DNA of 23,017 bases, taken from a virus. Below are positions 7,779-15,113 of this stretch, in pieces. How positions within the stretch are numbered: the first letter of the stretch is position 1; the number at the start of each line of letters is the position of its first letter. The stretch is from positions 1-23,017 of IMG/VR virus record IMGVR_UViG_3300021197_000955; one strand, given 5' to 3'. The translations under genes and the position numbers were made by a program. The notes under the pieces were generated by a model. The model saw only the letters and a program-made list of their open reading frames with translations. It was not told the origin of the DNA and ran no database searches.

Positions 7779-8109
7779 CGACACTTCTCCTCTTTATGTC
7801 ATTGTGATTAAATTCTGCCCAATACAGCTCAAATGCAACTCCACTTTCAATTCCTACGAATTGGTGCATTACACCTGGCTTGACTTGTGTAAAGTCGCCT
7901 GGGCCTAATATTGTTTCATCTACTAGGTCGTAGTCGTTCTGCCAGACTCTTATCATCATCTTGCCACTTTCTACAAAAAATCCATTCCATTTAAACTCGT
8001 GTAAATGTTCCGAGCATTCCATACCTGCTTTATATTCTACTCTATGAAATTCTAAAACTCCATTAGCATGTACTAATTCTGTTTGTCCCCATATTTTACC
8101 TGCCTTCAT
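7762..8109 (-). CDS. Cupin-domain protein
   Basis: A 115-residue single-domain cupin. Motif 1 is present as H35-x-H37 within CSEHLHEFKWNGFFVESGK, and motif 2 as GPGDFTQVKPGVMHQF (69-84) with H82 as the third metal ligand. The usual cupin 1 glutamate is probably E47. The basic tail NDIKRRSVGGKRK is outside the fold. AAGGAG precedes the ATG. Related stand-alone cupins bind a metal and act as sugar or amino-acid isomerases or dioxygenases, or as ligand sensors. Here it follows the MazG-like gene, so a nucleotide or sugar metabolite is plausible but unproven. Confidence 0.78.
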   Translation of the reverse strand: MKAGKIWGQTELVHANGVLEFHRVEYKAGMECSEHLHEFKWNGFFVESGKMMIRVWQNDYDLVDETILGPGDFTQVKPGVMHQFVGIESGVAFELYWAEFNHNDIKRRSVGGKRK

Positions 8110-8344
8110 TTGTTCTCCTTAATTTGTGTTCTCTTGCTATTCTTTTATCATTAGCTACATTCAAGTCTATCAAACCTTTTTCTGTTAATAAATTTATTAG
8201 TGCTTGTACGTCTCCAACTTCTTCAGATAAACACTTTATTTCGTGATCGCCTCCATTGTGTCTATATACTTTAGAACAAGCCTGAATAAACTCTCCTGCT
8301 TCTTCCATAGCTATAATAAGTAAGTGTGTATTGTAATCCACCAT
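8096..8344 (-). CDS. MazG-like nucleotide pyrophosphohydrolase
   Basis: An 82-residue protein matching a minimal all-alpha NTP pyrophosphatase. The metal-binding signature is seen as E14-E15-x-x-E18 (MEEAGEF) followed about 25 residues later by E42-x-x-D45 (SEEVGDVQALINLL). Members hydrolyse non-canonical or surplus nucleoside triphosphates, or (p)ppGpp-like alarmones, to the monophosphate and pyrophosphate. Its ATG overlaps the stop of the upstream gene (TAATG) and AAGGAG lies just ahead. Length is that of the compact phage form rather than full two-domain MazG. Substrate preference cannot be read from sequence. Confidence 0.78.
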   Translation of the reverse strand: MVDYNTHLLIIAMEEAGEFIQACSKVYRHNGGDHEIKCLSEEVGDVQALINLLTEKGLIDLNVANDKRIAREHKLRRTNEGR

Positions 8345-9081
8345 TATAACTCCTTAAAAAATAATGTGTCCCACTTACTATATGGAAAGTCAAAGAAGTG
8401 GTGCAAAAATACTTGATATATTCCTGCGATGTTTTTAAAATCATATTTAGCTGTAGGGTTACCTATATCATAATGGTACTTTCCATTTACATAACAACTA
8501 AATCCTTTTGTTTCGCAAGCTTTTCGCCATGCTAACTTTCTTTCTTCAGTATCAAACTCATTATTTCCTAGATAGGTGTCCGTATTTAGAGATAGGTGAT
8601 ATTGATCTTCTCCTCCAAAACCTGACCTGTGATCCATTTGCATAAGTATTTGTCTGTTACCTGCTGGGCCTCTTTGTATTTCCTTTATATTACTAAAGTA
8701 CTTGTGATACTGATTTCTACCACAGTTTCCTGTAGGTCTTTGTGTATTATCTATTACCCACCCTACTTGTCGTACTTCTGGAAGTATTGACTTTAGTATA
8801 ATTCTGTTTTGGCCTGGGTGTACAGTAAATCTCTTTTTCTCTAGATTACACCATATTATTACTGGGTCTTTAAAGCCCATTTTACCACTATTATGTCGTC
8901 CTAGAACTGTGTCGCAAAATACGTATGCGCGTAAGTAAATTCTGTTCTTATTATGTGTAAGCCATGTCTCGGCGCCGCGTTGCGGCAACCAATTTGGCCG
9001 CATATGCTTAAATAACTTATCGTCAACATCACATGCAAACATTGTAAACTGGTAATCACTAGTCCCTTGCTCATAAATCAT
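8344..9081 (-). CDS. Unknown protein with a HPGQNR (possible ParB-like) motif
   Basis: A 245-residue protein with many aromatic residues. KKRFTVHPGQNRIILKSI (82-99) contains H88-P-G-Q-N-R93, which resembles the glycine-arginine loop of the ParB/Srx superfamily, and the preceding strand PVIIWCNL would fit that fold. The remainder, including a Gly-rich stretch near QRGPAGNRQILMQMDHRSGF (136-155), is unrecognised. The ATG overlaps the helicase stop region by 11 bases, with GGAG 9 bases ahead. Position between helicase and MazG-like gene argues for a DNA or nucleotide role. The fold suggestion is weak. Confidence 0.6.
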   Translation of the reverse strand: MIYEQGTSDYQFTMFACDVDDKLFKHMRPNWLPQRGAETWLTHNKNRIYLRAYVFCDTVLGRHNSGKMGFKDPVIIWCNLEKKRFTVHPGQNRIILKSILPEVRQVGWVIDNTQRPTGNCGRNQYHKYFSNIKEIQRGPAGNRQILMQMDHRSGFGGEDQYHLSLNTDTYLGNNEFDTEERKLAWRKACETKGFSCYVNGKYHYDIGNPTAKYDFKNIAGIYQVFLHHFFDFPYSKWDTLFFKEL

Positions 9082-10432
9082 TATAATCTTCTCCCGTATG
9101 CATCTGCTCTTTTAAATCAGCGCGTTCATCAGGATCCATAGCCGACTGAGGACCGATTTTTAAGGTTTCCCAGTCAATCTCGGAGATAAATGATTTCATC
9201 TCTCCGCTACGCATTTTGTTACATTTGAATTTGATTGCGTTCTCTTCTTTGCCCCAATGTTCAAGGGTGTAAGACGCATCTACGGCATCTTCGATACCTT
9301 TTGAGAATCTTACCTCTCCTTTAGGATTGGTTTGGAACGCTGATATGACCAATACTTCTTGGTCTTGGGCGAGTGCCTTCAATCCCTTTGAAATCTCTAT
9401 TTGTTCAGTCCATTCGTACTGACCAGAGCGACTAGGAGCATTGTGACGACGTACTTGGTTTAGATAATCTACGATTACCATACCCAGATCGGGGTATTCT
9501 ATCTTCTTCTGCCTAACTGTACTAATAATCTTAGCAAGTGTAAGAGAAGGGTCATAAAATACATCTAACTGAGCCTTATCCTTTAGTTCACATTTTCGAG
9601 TCAGTGCATAGTGGAACTTGTCAAAGTCTTCGGAAACATTCCAGTCCGCTAGGACTTCGCTGCCACCTTCAAACCTGTCTGCCCACCACTGACCGATGCG
9701 TTTCCACTCTTTCTCATAAAGATTTCTCTTTATAAGTCTGCCTAGTGGTACACCGGTGGCCATACTACACATTCTTTGCAGAATGGGTCGCTGATCCATC
9801 TCGATAGTAAAGTAAAGCACGGAACGTCCTGATTGCTGGGCATTGACAGCCATATTACAGCAAGCAAATGATTTTCCGTGACCTCGTTGCGCCCCCACAA
9901 TGACCAAGTCTTTGGGAGAGAATTGATAAGACAAGTCGTAGTCTTGGTTTAACCCTAAGCCTAAGTACTTTGCCAAATCTTCTTCAGAATCGAACAACTC
10001 TACAGATTCCATTGTGTCGGAATCATCAGCAGTGTTAACTCGATCTTGAACTTGTACGACCATCTCTTGCAGATAGTCTATGTTTTCTTTAGCGTCAGCA
10101 ACGCTAATAGTATTGTCTATATAATGTTCAATCTTGGATAGTATTTCATTCTGAGTGAATGAATCTTTTAGATATTCTAGTAGTTCGTGCGCTGGGACAT
10201 CAGTGTCCACAGCTTCTATCGCAAAAATTTTCTCTTGGAGCTCTCTGGAACGTATCTCGTACTTTAAATCCTCAAAAGAGGGTAAAGCATGGAACTTATG
10301 GACGTGTTTATCCACGACCTTCCAAATCTTCTGATACTCGCCTTCAGGAAAATAATGCACCTGTAGGCGGTTCCAAGTCTCGAAATCTCCTTGCGATAAA
10401 AGTTGTTTTATAAGTGCGCTTTCTACTGTCAT
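9071..10432 (-). CDS. DnaB-type replicative helicase
   Basis: A 453-residue RecA-fold hexameric helicase. The C-terminal domain has Walker A GAQRGHGKS (180-188), catalytic E211 in YFTIEM, Walker B VIVDYL (319-324), the ISAFQTN strand (363-369) and KMRSG (407-411), where R409 corresponds to the arginine-finger loop of DnaB. The first 130 residues form a helical N-terminal domain like that of DnaB. I start at the ATG at 10432 because GGGAGAG directly precedes it; the upstream TTG would place the Shine-Dalgarno inside the gene. An intrinsic terminator lies just upstream, with no recognisable promoter between, so expression would depend on read-through. Works with the separate primase. Confidence 0.92.
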   Translation of the reverse strand: MTVESALIKQLLSQGDFETWNRLQVHYFPEGEYQKIWKVVDKHVHKFHALPSFEDLKYEIRSRELQEKIFAIEAVDTDVPAHELLEYLKDSFTQNEILSKIEHYIDNTISVADAKENIDYLQEMVVQVQDRVNTADDSDTMESVELFDSEEDLAKYLGLGLNQDYDLSYQFSPKDLVIVGAQRGHGKSFACCNMAVNAQQSGRSVLYFTIEMDQRPILQRMCSMATGVPLGRLIKRNLYEKEWKRIGQWWADRFEGGSEVLADWNVSEDFDKFHYALTRKCELKDKAQLDVFYDPSLTLAKIISTVRQKKIEYPDLGMVIVDYLNQVRRHNAPSRSGQYEWTEQIEISKGLKALAQDQEVLVISAFQTNPKGEVRFSKGIEDAVDASYTLEHWGKEENAIKFKCNKMRSGEMKSFISEIDWETLKIGPQSAMDPDERADLKEQMHTGEDYNDL

Positions 10433-10445
10433 AATCTCTCCCAAG

Positions 10446-10472
10446 AAAAAGTAGGGGTGCGAACACCCCTAC
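10446..10472 (-). terminator. Intrinsic terminator after the four-repeat Myb-like gene
   Basis: On the minus strand a perfect 9-bp stem (GTAGGGGTG / CACCCCTAC) closed by a UUCG tetraloop is followed by TTTTT. It sits 23 bases past the gene's stop and just 14 bases before the helicase start. The plus-strand reading has no T-run, so it is directional. Confidence 0.9.
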
Positions 10473-10494
10473 ATTCTTGACAATTGAAAGTTGG

Positions 10495-11217
10495 TTATTG
10501 AGTAACTCTTTCTTTTCTAGCTGATCCGTCGTAGTCAGCACAAACTAAACCACGTCTTGTAAGCATTGTTTTCACGCCTCTTACAGTTTTGCCGATTGAG
10601 TCAGCGATTTCATCAACAGTTAGCCCGTCGATTTCCATATCCGCTAGAGGGTCTGCTTTGCCAGAACCTTTAGTTTCTTTTTGCTTAGGGATAGCGTTAA
10701 TTTCGCCAGCTCTAAGTAAAGATAATGCCTTACCTCTGATAGAGTTTACACTCTTTCCTAGGCTGTCAGCAATCTCTTCAATGAAAGACCCACCGTTGAC
10801 CATCTCAACGAATGTTCCTTCTTCAGCTTCAGAATAAGTCTTAACTGACTCAACTTTAGGAGCAGGTTTAACATGCTCTGTTAGTTGCATTGAAAGGATT
10901 TTGCCTTGAATTGACTTAGCAGAAAAGTTTCCGCCTTCAAAGTTCGCAGCAATCTCAGCGTATGTGTACTGACCTGAATTGTCATTTACAAATGCTGATA
11001 AAGTAGCTTCTTGAGCGTCACTAAAAGATTTAGCGTTGCTTGATGAAGCAAGTTCTACATCATAGCCCATTTTTCTTAGCTTAGAAGAGACACTTCTTAC
11101 AGAAGTCTCTAGTTCGTCTGCAGCGTTAGCTACAGTAGCTTGAGAAACAGGTGTTTCAGAGCCTACAAAGCTCTCAAGAGATGATGTTCTCTCGTCTGTC
11201 CATTTTGGTAATGCCAT
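10495..11217 (-). CDS. Four-repeat Myb/SANT-like DNA-binding protein
   Basis: A 240-residue protein built from four HTH-like units: roughly 5-56 (starting WTDER), 64-115 (FSDAQEATLSAFV), 127-175 (YSEAEEGTFVEMV) and 190-228. Units end in a shared helix of the form S-(V/I)-R-x-x-x-x-x-L-x-x-x-G (RSVSSKLRKMG, KSIQGKILSM, NSIRGKALSLL, RGVKTMLTRRG). Unit four lacks the first helix. Arg/Lys on the third helix suit DNA contact. A single-unit relative is encoded at 19069. ATG at 11217 has GGAG ahead and lies one base after the ligase-half stop; the longer TTG start is discarded. A strong terminator follows, suggesting high expression. Likely a structural or single/double-strand DNA-binding replication protein, or a regulator. 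Confidence 0.75.
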   Translation of the reverse strand: MALPKWTDERTSSLESFVGSETPVSQATVANAADELETSVRSVSSKLRKMGYDVELASSSNAKSFSDAQEATLSAFVNDNSGQYTYAEIAANFEGGNFSAKSIQGKILSMQLTEHVKPAPKVESVKTYSEAEEGTFVEMVNGGSFIEEIADSLGKSVNSIRGKALSLLRAGEINAIPKQKETKGSGKADPLADMEIDGLTVDEIADSIGKTVRGVKTMLTRRGLVCADYDGSARKERVTQ

Positions 11218-11218
11218 T

Positions 11219-11974
11219 TTATTCTCCAATTAAATCTAAAATGTTAGTTATTATAACGACTCCTCTGTCGCGAGCAGTCTGCGTTTTGGCTGACTCAACT
11301 CCTGACTCATTGATTAAATGAGTGCAGTCCTTTGTCAGACTATTTTTTACGGCAAAGCCGTGTTGTTCCAGAACTTCAGCAGCACGAGCCTTAGTAGGAT
11401 ATGAATTGAGTCTACCTGATATGCAGACTGTCCCGACAGTCTCACGCTTTACTACTTTAGTAGCGGAGAAACTGAATGGTAAGTTTGTGCCATATTCATT
11501 TGGGTAAAATTCATCTTCTAACCAAGTTAAAAGGTTTGCTGTGGCTTTCGGGCCAATACCCGCTTCAGTACAACTTTTCTCTGAGATATCTTCGAGTGAA
11601 GATATTGTCTCGCATAATTTTTGAGAAGCTGACCGACCGAAAAGTGGAATGGAGAAAGCTGGCAGCAATGTTTGCAAATCAACTGATTTTGACTTCTCAA
11701 TCTCAGTTGCTAACTTGACTGCCAATCTCTCCGAGCCTAGTCTGCTGGAAATATCCTCTACAGTAAGCTCATACAGTTCTGGGTAATCATCAATCGCTAA
11801 CTTACTAATGCAAGCAGGACCGAATCCTTTTATTTTCAAGAGTTTACCGAAGTGTTCTAGTTTCTTACCCCATTGTGCTGGACACATCTTGTTGAAGCAA
11901 TAGAGTAAGTCATTAACAAACTCTACTGTTCCTTGACAAGAAGGACAGGCAGTTGGTGGTAAAATTTCGCTCAA
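11219..11974 (-). CDS. NAD-dependent DNA ligase, C-terminal half (zinc finger, HhH, BRCT)
   Basis: A 251-residue protein equal to the C-terminal half of bacterial LigA. It opens with the four-cysteine zinc finger C10-C13-C26-C31 (CPSC ... CFNKMCPAQ), continues with helix-hairpin-helix units (IKGFGPACISKL at 48-59, EAGIGPKATANLL at 137-149) and ends with a BRCT domain (about 178-251, CISGRLNSYPTKARAAEVL). It lacks the nucleotidyltransferase core, which is encoded at 15582. These modules bind nicked DNA. The start is TTG at 11974, with a purine-rich AGAGAGAG ahead and a 33-base gap from the -10 box. Together the halves total 564 residues, against about 670 for E. coli LigA. Phage T5 is known to carry a two-gene NAD ligase. 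Confidence 0.9.
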   Translation of the reverse strand: MSEILPPTACPSCQGTVEFVNDLLYCFNKMCPAQWGKKLEHFGKLLKIKGFGPACISKLAIDDYPELYELTVEDISSRLGSERLAVKLATEIEKSKSVDLQTLLPAFSIPLFGRSASQKLCETISSLEDISEKSCTEAGIGPKATANLLTWLEDEFYPNEYGTNLPFSFSATKVVKRETVGTVCISGRLNSYPTKARAAEVLEQHGFAVKNSLTKDCTHLINESGVESAKTQTARDRGVVIITNILDLIGE

Positions 11975-12007
11975 TTCGATTCTCTCTCTTTTTTATTTAT
12001 ATTGTAT

Positions 12008-12036
12008 ATTATAGAGGTTTTTTGACCTTTTGTCAA
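12008..12036 (-). promoter_or_regulatory. Sigma-70-type promoter of the ligase C-half / Myb-like / helicase unit
   Basis: Minus strand: TTGACA (12036-12031), 17-base spacer, TATAAT (12013-12008), followed by ATAC as at three other promoters. The upstream block AAAAATAGTTC is present. The stop TGA of the small gene at 12033 is within the -35 box. TTGAC-N5-GTCAA inverted repeat at 12022-12036 matches the primase promoter. Confidence 0.9.
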
Positions 12037-12185
12037 GAACTATTTTTAGTTTCCTGACCTTCTTCAATAAGTTCAAAATTTTCCTCATCTTCATACACAT
12101 AGGTATCTGCTGTGTAATTTCGTTTTAAATTCCACTCAAACCACCATGTTTTAATTTTTTTAATTATTTTATTTAAGAAATTCAT
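12033..12185 (-). CDS. Small hypothetical protein, 50 aa
   Basis: A 50-residue frame filling the gap between the SGNH-like gene and the next promoter. The N-terminus is basic and aromatic (MNFLNKIIKKIKTWWFEWNL, 1-20), an amphipathic or membrane-surface helix, and the C-terminus is acidic (YEDEENFELIEEGQE, 31-45). The ATG lies within the end of the SGNH-like gene (17-base overlap) and the TGA is part of the following -35 box, so the frame uses every base available. No family is recognised. Evidence is positional and compositional only. Confidence 0.55.
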   Translation of the reverse strand: MNFLNKIIKKIKTWWFEWNLKRNYTADTYVYEDEENFELIEEGQETKNSS

Positions 12186-13113
12186 TCTTTCTTATGTCTC
12201 CAATTATTCTTTCTGCCATTAGGGCATGGGTCTCTTCTAGTGGGTGATCTTTCGGCCCAATAGGTAGTCCGTTACTTTTAGCAATATCATACATGCCCTG
12301 GTCTTGTAAGAATGGAAGTTCTCTTATGCATTGCTCTCTATTTAAGTCTATGGTGGGCCACCATACGTTAGTGTTCTCATATGTTGGCTGGTCTAGTAAT
12401 GGTAACAAAGGCTTATACTGTCCACTAGAAAACAAATAATGTAATTGTGGGATTCCCTTTGCTTTTAGCATATACTTTACCGCTAGCATACTTTGAATTG
12501 TTTTTCGTAGATTATAGTGTGCATTTCTAATACGCATCATATAACCTCTCATATATTCTTCTTCGCCAGGTTCATACTGTCTATCAATGTAGACTTCGCT
12601 GTTTGGCATAGCTTTCATTGTGTTTTGCTCTAATGAGAACTTACCCCAAGCACTTACTACCCAACTCCAATCATCTGTAATGCTAGACAGTCTAAGATTT
12701 TCTAATCTGTTTATTCCTGACCACATACATACTACTAAGCTAGGCCAGCCATCTCCTGTGCATTTTTTATTGATTTGGATTGTTTGGTCGTATGTTCCTG
12801 TTGCATTACGGTATTCCTTCCTCTGTGTTAGTCTTCTAGAATCTAGGTTATTGCCTTTATGTGGCATAATTTTTGTTTTATAGGTATGCCTCTTTGTTTT
12901 AATGTTTTCTGTGGGGTGTGTATAATAAAGCTTACCTCCAAGAACTGCATTAGTTACGGTTCTTTGGATATAGTCATTACCTGCACCAATCTTAGCTTCA
13001 TTCCATTGAAGCTCTCCAAACTCTTTGCACACTTTAGTAGCGTACCTATCCTTTAGTTTATCTTTAAGTTCCATGCCATTGGTGAAACTACAACCACTAA
13101 ATAAAATCGTCAA
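12169..13113 (-). CDS. SGNH/GDSL-hydrolase-like protein
   Basis: A 314-residue protein with SGNH-type blocks: ILFSGCSFTNG at 3-13 (block I with nucleophile S9), GAGND at 43-47 (the block III Gly/Asn) and D289-H290-P with H296 near the C-terminus (block V). The family covers esterases and O-acetyl transfer or removal on sugars. Its TTG start overlaps the carbamoyltransferase stop (TTGA) and GGAG lies about 10 bases upstream; ATG does not occur nearby. Direct coupling to a carbamoyltransferase suggests a shared small-molecule or glycan target. The middle 200 residues show no other motif. Family confidence is good, function open. Confidence 0.68.
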   Translation of the reverse strand: MTILFSGCSFTNGMELKDKLKDRYATKVCKEFGELQWNEAKIGAGNDYIQRTVTNAVLGGKLYYTHPTENIKTKRHTYKTKIMPHKGNNLDSRRLTQRKEYRNATGTYDQTIQINKKCTGDGWPSLVVCMWSGINRLENLRLSSITDDWSWVVSAWGKFSLEQNTMKAMPNSEVYIDRQYEPGEEEYMRGYMMRIRNAHYNLRKTIQSMLAVKYMLKAKGIPQLHYLFSSGQYKPLLPLLDQPTYENTNVWWPTIDLNREQCIRELPFLQDQGMYDIAKSNGLPIGPKDHPLEETHALMAERIIGDIRKNEFLK

Positions 13114-14465
13114 AATACTTTTACTCCATACATTTTCTGGAAATCCATTGCATGTTGCCAGTTATCTACTATAGGTTGCCCTTTAATATTCAAACTTGTA
13201 TTTAACAACATTGGAACTCCAGTTCTCTCATAATACTCCTCTAAGATTGGTCTTAGTACGCTAGGGTTTTCGGGAGTGACTAACTGTACTCTAGCACTAT
13301 TATCTACATGGGTTACTGCTTTGTAATCATGTTTTGCTTGTGCTACGTACTGCATATACTCGTTCATTGGCCCTTCAAAGTATTCATTTGCATACTCTGA
13401 TAAAATAGCTGGAGCGAATGGTCTAAAATTCTGCCTTCTCTTAATTCTATTAACTGTGCGCTTAATATCAAAACGCACATCACCAAGAAGACTACGATTC
13501 CCCAATGCTCTGGGCCCAAATTCGGCTTTTCCATTTGCTACTCCACATACTTTCTTTTTTAATATCCAATCTACTACTTCTCTAGGGTTTACTTGATGTT
13601 GTATGTCTGTCCCAAGAAAAGGACTATACTTTACTTTCTTACCAGTATACGCTAGTGCTGCACCTAAACTACTGCCTGCATCGCCAGGGTTTGGGTAAAT
13701 CCAAACATTCTTAAAATAGTTGTGTAATATTTTACTATTTGCTACGCAGTTGAGTGCAACTCCACCTGCATAACATAAATTCTTGCCCCAGTTAGCGGCT
13801 AAGCCTACTAACTTTTCGATTTCTAACTCAGCATGAGCTTGGGCACTTGCGGCTATATCCTCTGGTCTATGACCTTTAAAATCTTCTAGGGTGAACCCCT
13901 TATGCCAATTTGCCCAGTCATTGAAGCAATACTGCATATCTACACATACTTCTCCATATGCCGCCATTCCCATAGTTATATACTCATCTTCGTTTGGCTT
14001 CAAACCAATACGCTTAGTAATAGCACTATAGAACAGGCCAATGCTTTTTGGATAAATTTTCTCAAAAACTTTTTTCAATTTTCGATTCTCAACTATCCAT
14101 ATACTGCTAGTTGTCCATTCTCCGATCGCATCAATCACGAGACATACCGCGTCCTCGGTAAAGGGTGAAGTATAGTACGCTCCTGCTGCGTGGCTTTCGT
14201 GATGATATGTATGATAATCACATTGCTCAAAGATTTTTGTCGAAACAGGGACTTGCGAATTAGCTATACGTCTCTCGTTCTTTAGCGGTACGTTTTCATA
14301 GAAAACAGATACATCTGCGTCTGCATTTCTTAAATGAAGTGGGTTGATTCTGTCGTTCTTTTTTCTACTAAAACGCTCGGCGTGTTTAGCCCAAAGAATC
14401 TTGTCTCCTTCAACTAATGCGACTGAGGCGTCGTGAAACCCCTCTGAAATACCTTTAACTACCAA
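13110..14465 (-). CDS. Carbamoyltransferase (NodU/CmcH/TobZ family)
   Basis: A 451-residue enzyme that transfers carbamoyl from carbamoyl phosphate, via carbamoyl-AMP, to a hydroxyl of a sugar or other small molecule. Seen motifs: GFHDASVALVEGD (9-21), the iron/active-site HHESHAAGAY (88-97), CYAGGVALNCVANSKI (231-246), NPGDAGSSLGAAL (259-271), EFGPRALGNRSLLGD (315-329), RPFAPAIL (348-355) and LLNTSLNIKGQPIV (420-433), covering both the kinase-like and YrdC-like regions. I place the start at TTG 14465, with AGGAG 10 bases upstream and a 7-base overlap with the preceding stop; the longer frame from 14498 reads through the neighbour. Length is below the roughly 550-600 of NodU. In phages it may modify nucleotides, glycans or host surfaces. 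Confidence 0.88.
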   Translation of the reverse strand: MVVKGISEGFHDASVALVEGDKILWAKHAERFSRKKNDRINPLHLRNADADVSVFYENVPLKNERRIANSQVPVSTKIFEQCDYHTYHHESHAAGAYYTSPFTEDAVCLVIDAIGEWTTSSIWIVENRKLKKVFEKIYPKSIGLFYSAITKRIGLKPNEDEYITMGMAAYGEVCVDMQYCFNDWANWHKGFTLEDFKGHRPEDIAASAQAHAELEIEKLVGLAANWGKNLCYAGGVALNCVANSKILHNYFKNVWIYPNPGDAGSSLGAALAYTGKKVKYSPFLGTDIQHQVNPREVVDWILKKKVCGVANGKAEFGPRALGNRSLLGDVRFDIKRTVNRIKRRQNFRPFAPAILSEYANEYFEGPMNEYMQYVAQAKHDYKAVTHVDNSARVQLVTPENPSVLRPILEEYYERTGVPMLLNTSLNIKGQPIVDNWQHAMDFQKMYGVKVF

Positions 14466-14623
14466 TGGTGTATAACTCCTGACATAATAACGAAGCAAGT
14501 AAAAAAATTAACGAGCACGATGAGGCTCCTAAATATTGCAACAATATCAGCATCTCTATCAGTTTCGCCACTCTTATCTCCTAGGCTTCTTGCCCACAAA
14601 TACCATACTTTACGAGCCTTCAT
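14459..14623 (-). CDS. Small membrane-anchored conserved phage protein, 54 aa
   Basis: The protein begins MKARKVWYLWARSLGDKSGE, has an acidic patch TDRDADIVA (21-29) and ends in one hydrophobic helix (IFRSLIVLVNFFTCFVIMSGV, about 30-50) before IHHW. It is predicted as a single-pass membrane protein with a basic N-terminus in the cytoplasm. A longer frame starting at 14683 exists, but its extra 20 residues lie in a second frame under the 44-residue gene, so the ATG at 14623 is preferred even though no clear Shine-Dalgarno precedes it. The carbamoyltransferase start overlaps its stop. Function unknown. Confidence 0.55.
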   Translation of the reverse strand: MKARKVWYLWARSLGDKSGETDRDADIVAIFRSLIVLVNFFTCFVIMSGVIHHW

Positions 14624-14744
14624 AAGGCGGTAAGTCGTCGTATCTATAGAACTTCTTTGTTTCACTATGATAATGCCAACCATTGTACTTATGTTCGCTG
14701 CTAGGCTTATCTGATTCTATATATTTATTTTCTTCTTCTACCAT
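14610..14744 (-). CDS. Small hydrophilic protein, 44 aa
   Basis: A 44-residue frame whose ATG overlaps the stop of the GIY-YIG-like gene (ATGGTAG) and whose stop overlaps the next start (ATGAAGGCTCGTAA). It begins with an acidic run (MVEEENKYIESDKPSSEHKY) and continues WHYHSETKKFYRYDDLPPYE, rich in aromatic residues. The exact fit between two coupled genes is the main support. It falls below common length cut-offs. No function can be proposed. Confidence 0.55.
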   Translation of the reverse strand: MVEEENKYIESDKPSSEHKYNGWHYHSETKKFYRYDDLPPYEGS

Positions 14745-15106
14745 TTCTTAGGGAAATCCTCCAATATCTTACTCGTTGGTTTGAAGCACTCTGTGTGTCC
14801 TCCAAACTTGTGAGAGGGTTCTAGTTTATCACTTAAGAACTTAGCATGAAGCATTTGTTCCATGTTAAAGACTTCTTCTAATGTAGAAGTCCATGTTCTC
14901 TGAATTCTTAAGTCATAACCTTGAAAGCCTCTTGCTCTCTTGATTACATGACGCCAGTCTTTACCAGCGGCAATGCCTACTTTAATTATCTCTCTTTCGT
15001 GAGTTTTCTTATTTACTAATACAACGCCGTACAAGACACCCTCTTTCTGTGCTTCGAGAGGGTGATTTTTGAAATAAGTCTCATTATACTTTCCTACAGA
15101 AGCCAT
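14738..15106 (-). CDS. GIY-YIG / T5orf172-like nuclease-domain protein
   Basis: A 122-residue protein with the strand-turn-strand layout of the T5orf172/Mug113 branch of GIY-YIG domains: VLYGVVLVN (24-32) for the first motif, IIKVGIA (40-46) for the second, basic R57/R59, the presumed metal-binding glutamate E83 in NMEQMLHAKF, and GGHTECF (102-108) near the end. Free-standing members occur in phages and may cut DNA; homing activity is possible but nothing flanking looks like an intron. The ATG at 15106 follows AGGAG at 11 bases; the longer TTG form from 15139 would run through the membrane-protein gene. Confidence 0.62.
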   Translation of the reverse strand: MASVGKYNETYFKNHPLEAQKEGVLYGVVLVNKKTHEREIIKVGIAAGKDWRHVIKRARGFQGYDLRIQRTWTSTLEEVFNMEQMLHAKFLSDKLEPSHKFGGHTECFKPTSKILEDFPKKW

Positions 15107-15113
15107 AAATAAA

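Noticed and set aside
10473-10500. TTGACA on the plus strand near 10476
   Set aside because: No -10 box at the right distance and no plus-strand gene downstream, so it is taken as chance.
14624-14683. N-terminal extension of the small membrane protein
   Set aside because: These 60 bases encode the 44-residue gene in another frame; the extension is better explained as overlap than as real protein.
14738-15106. Homing endonuclease interrupting a neighbour
   Set aside because: Although GIY-YIG-like, the flanking genes are intact and no intron or split reading frame surrounds it. The ligase split is 480 bases or more away and at a domain boundary, with both halves having their own promoters.
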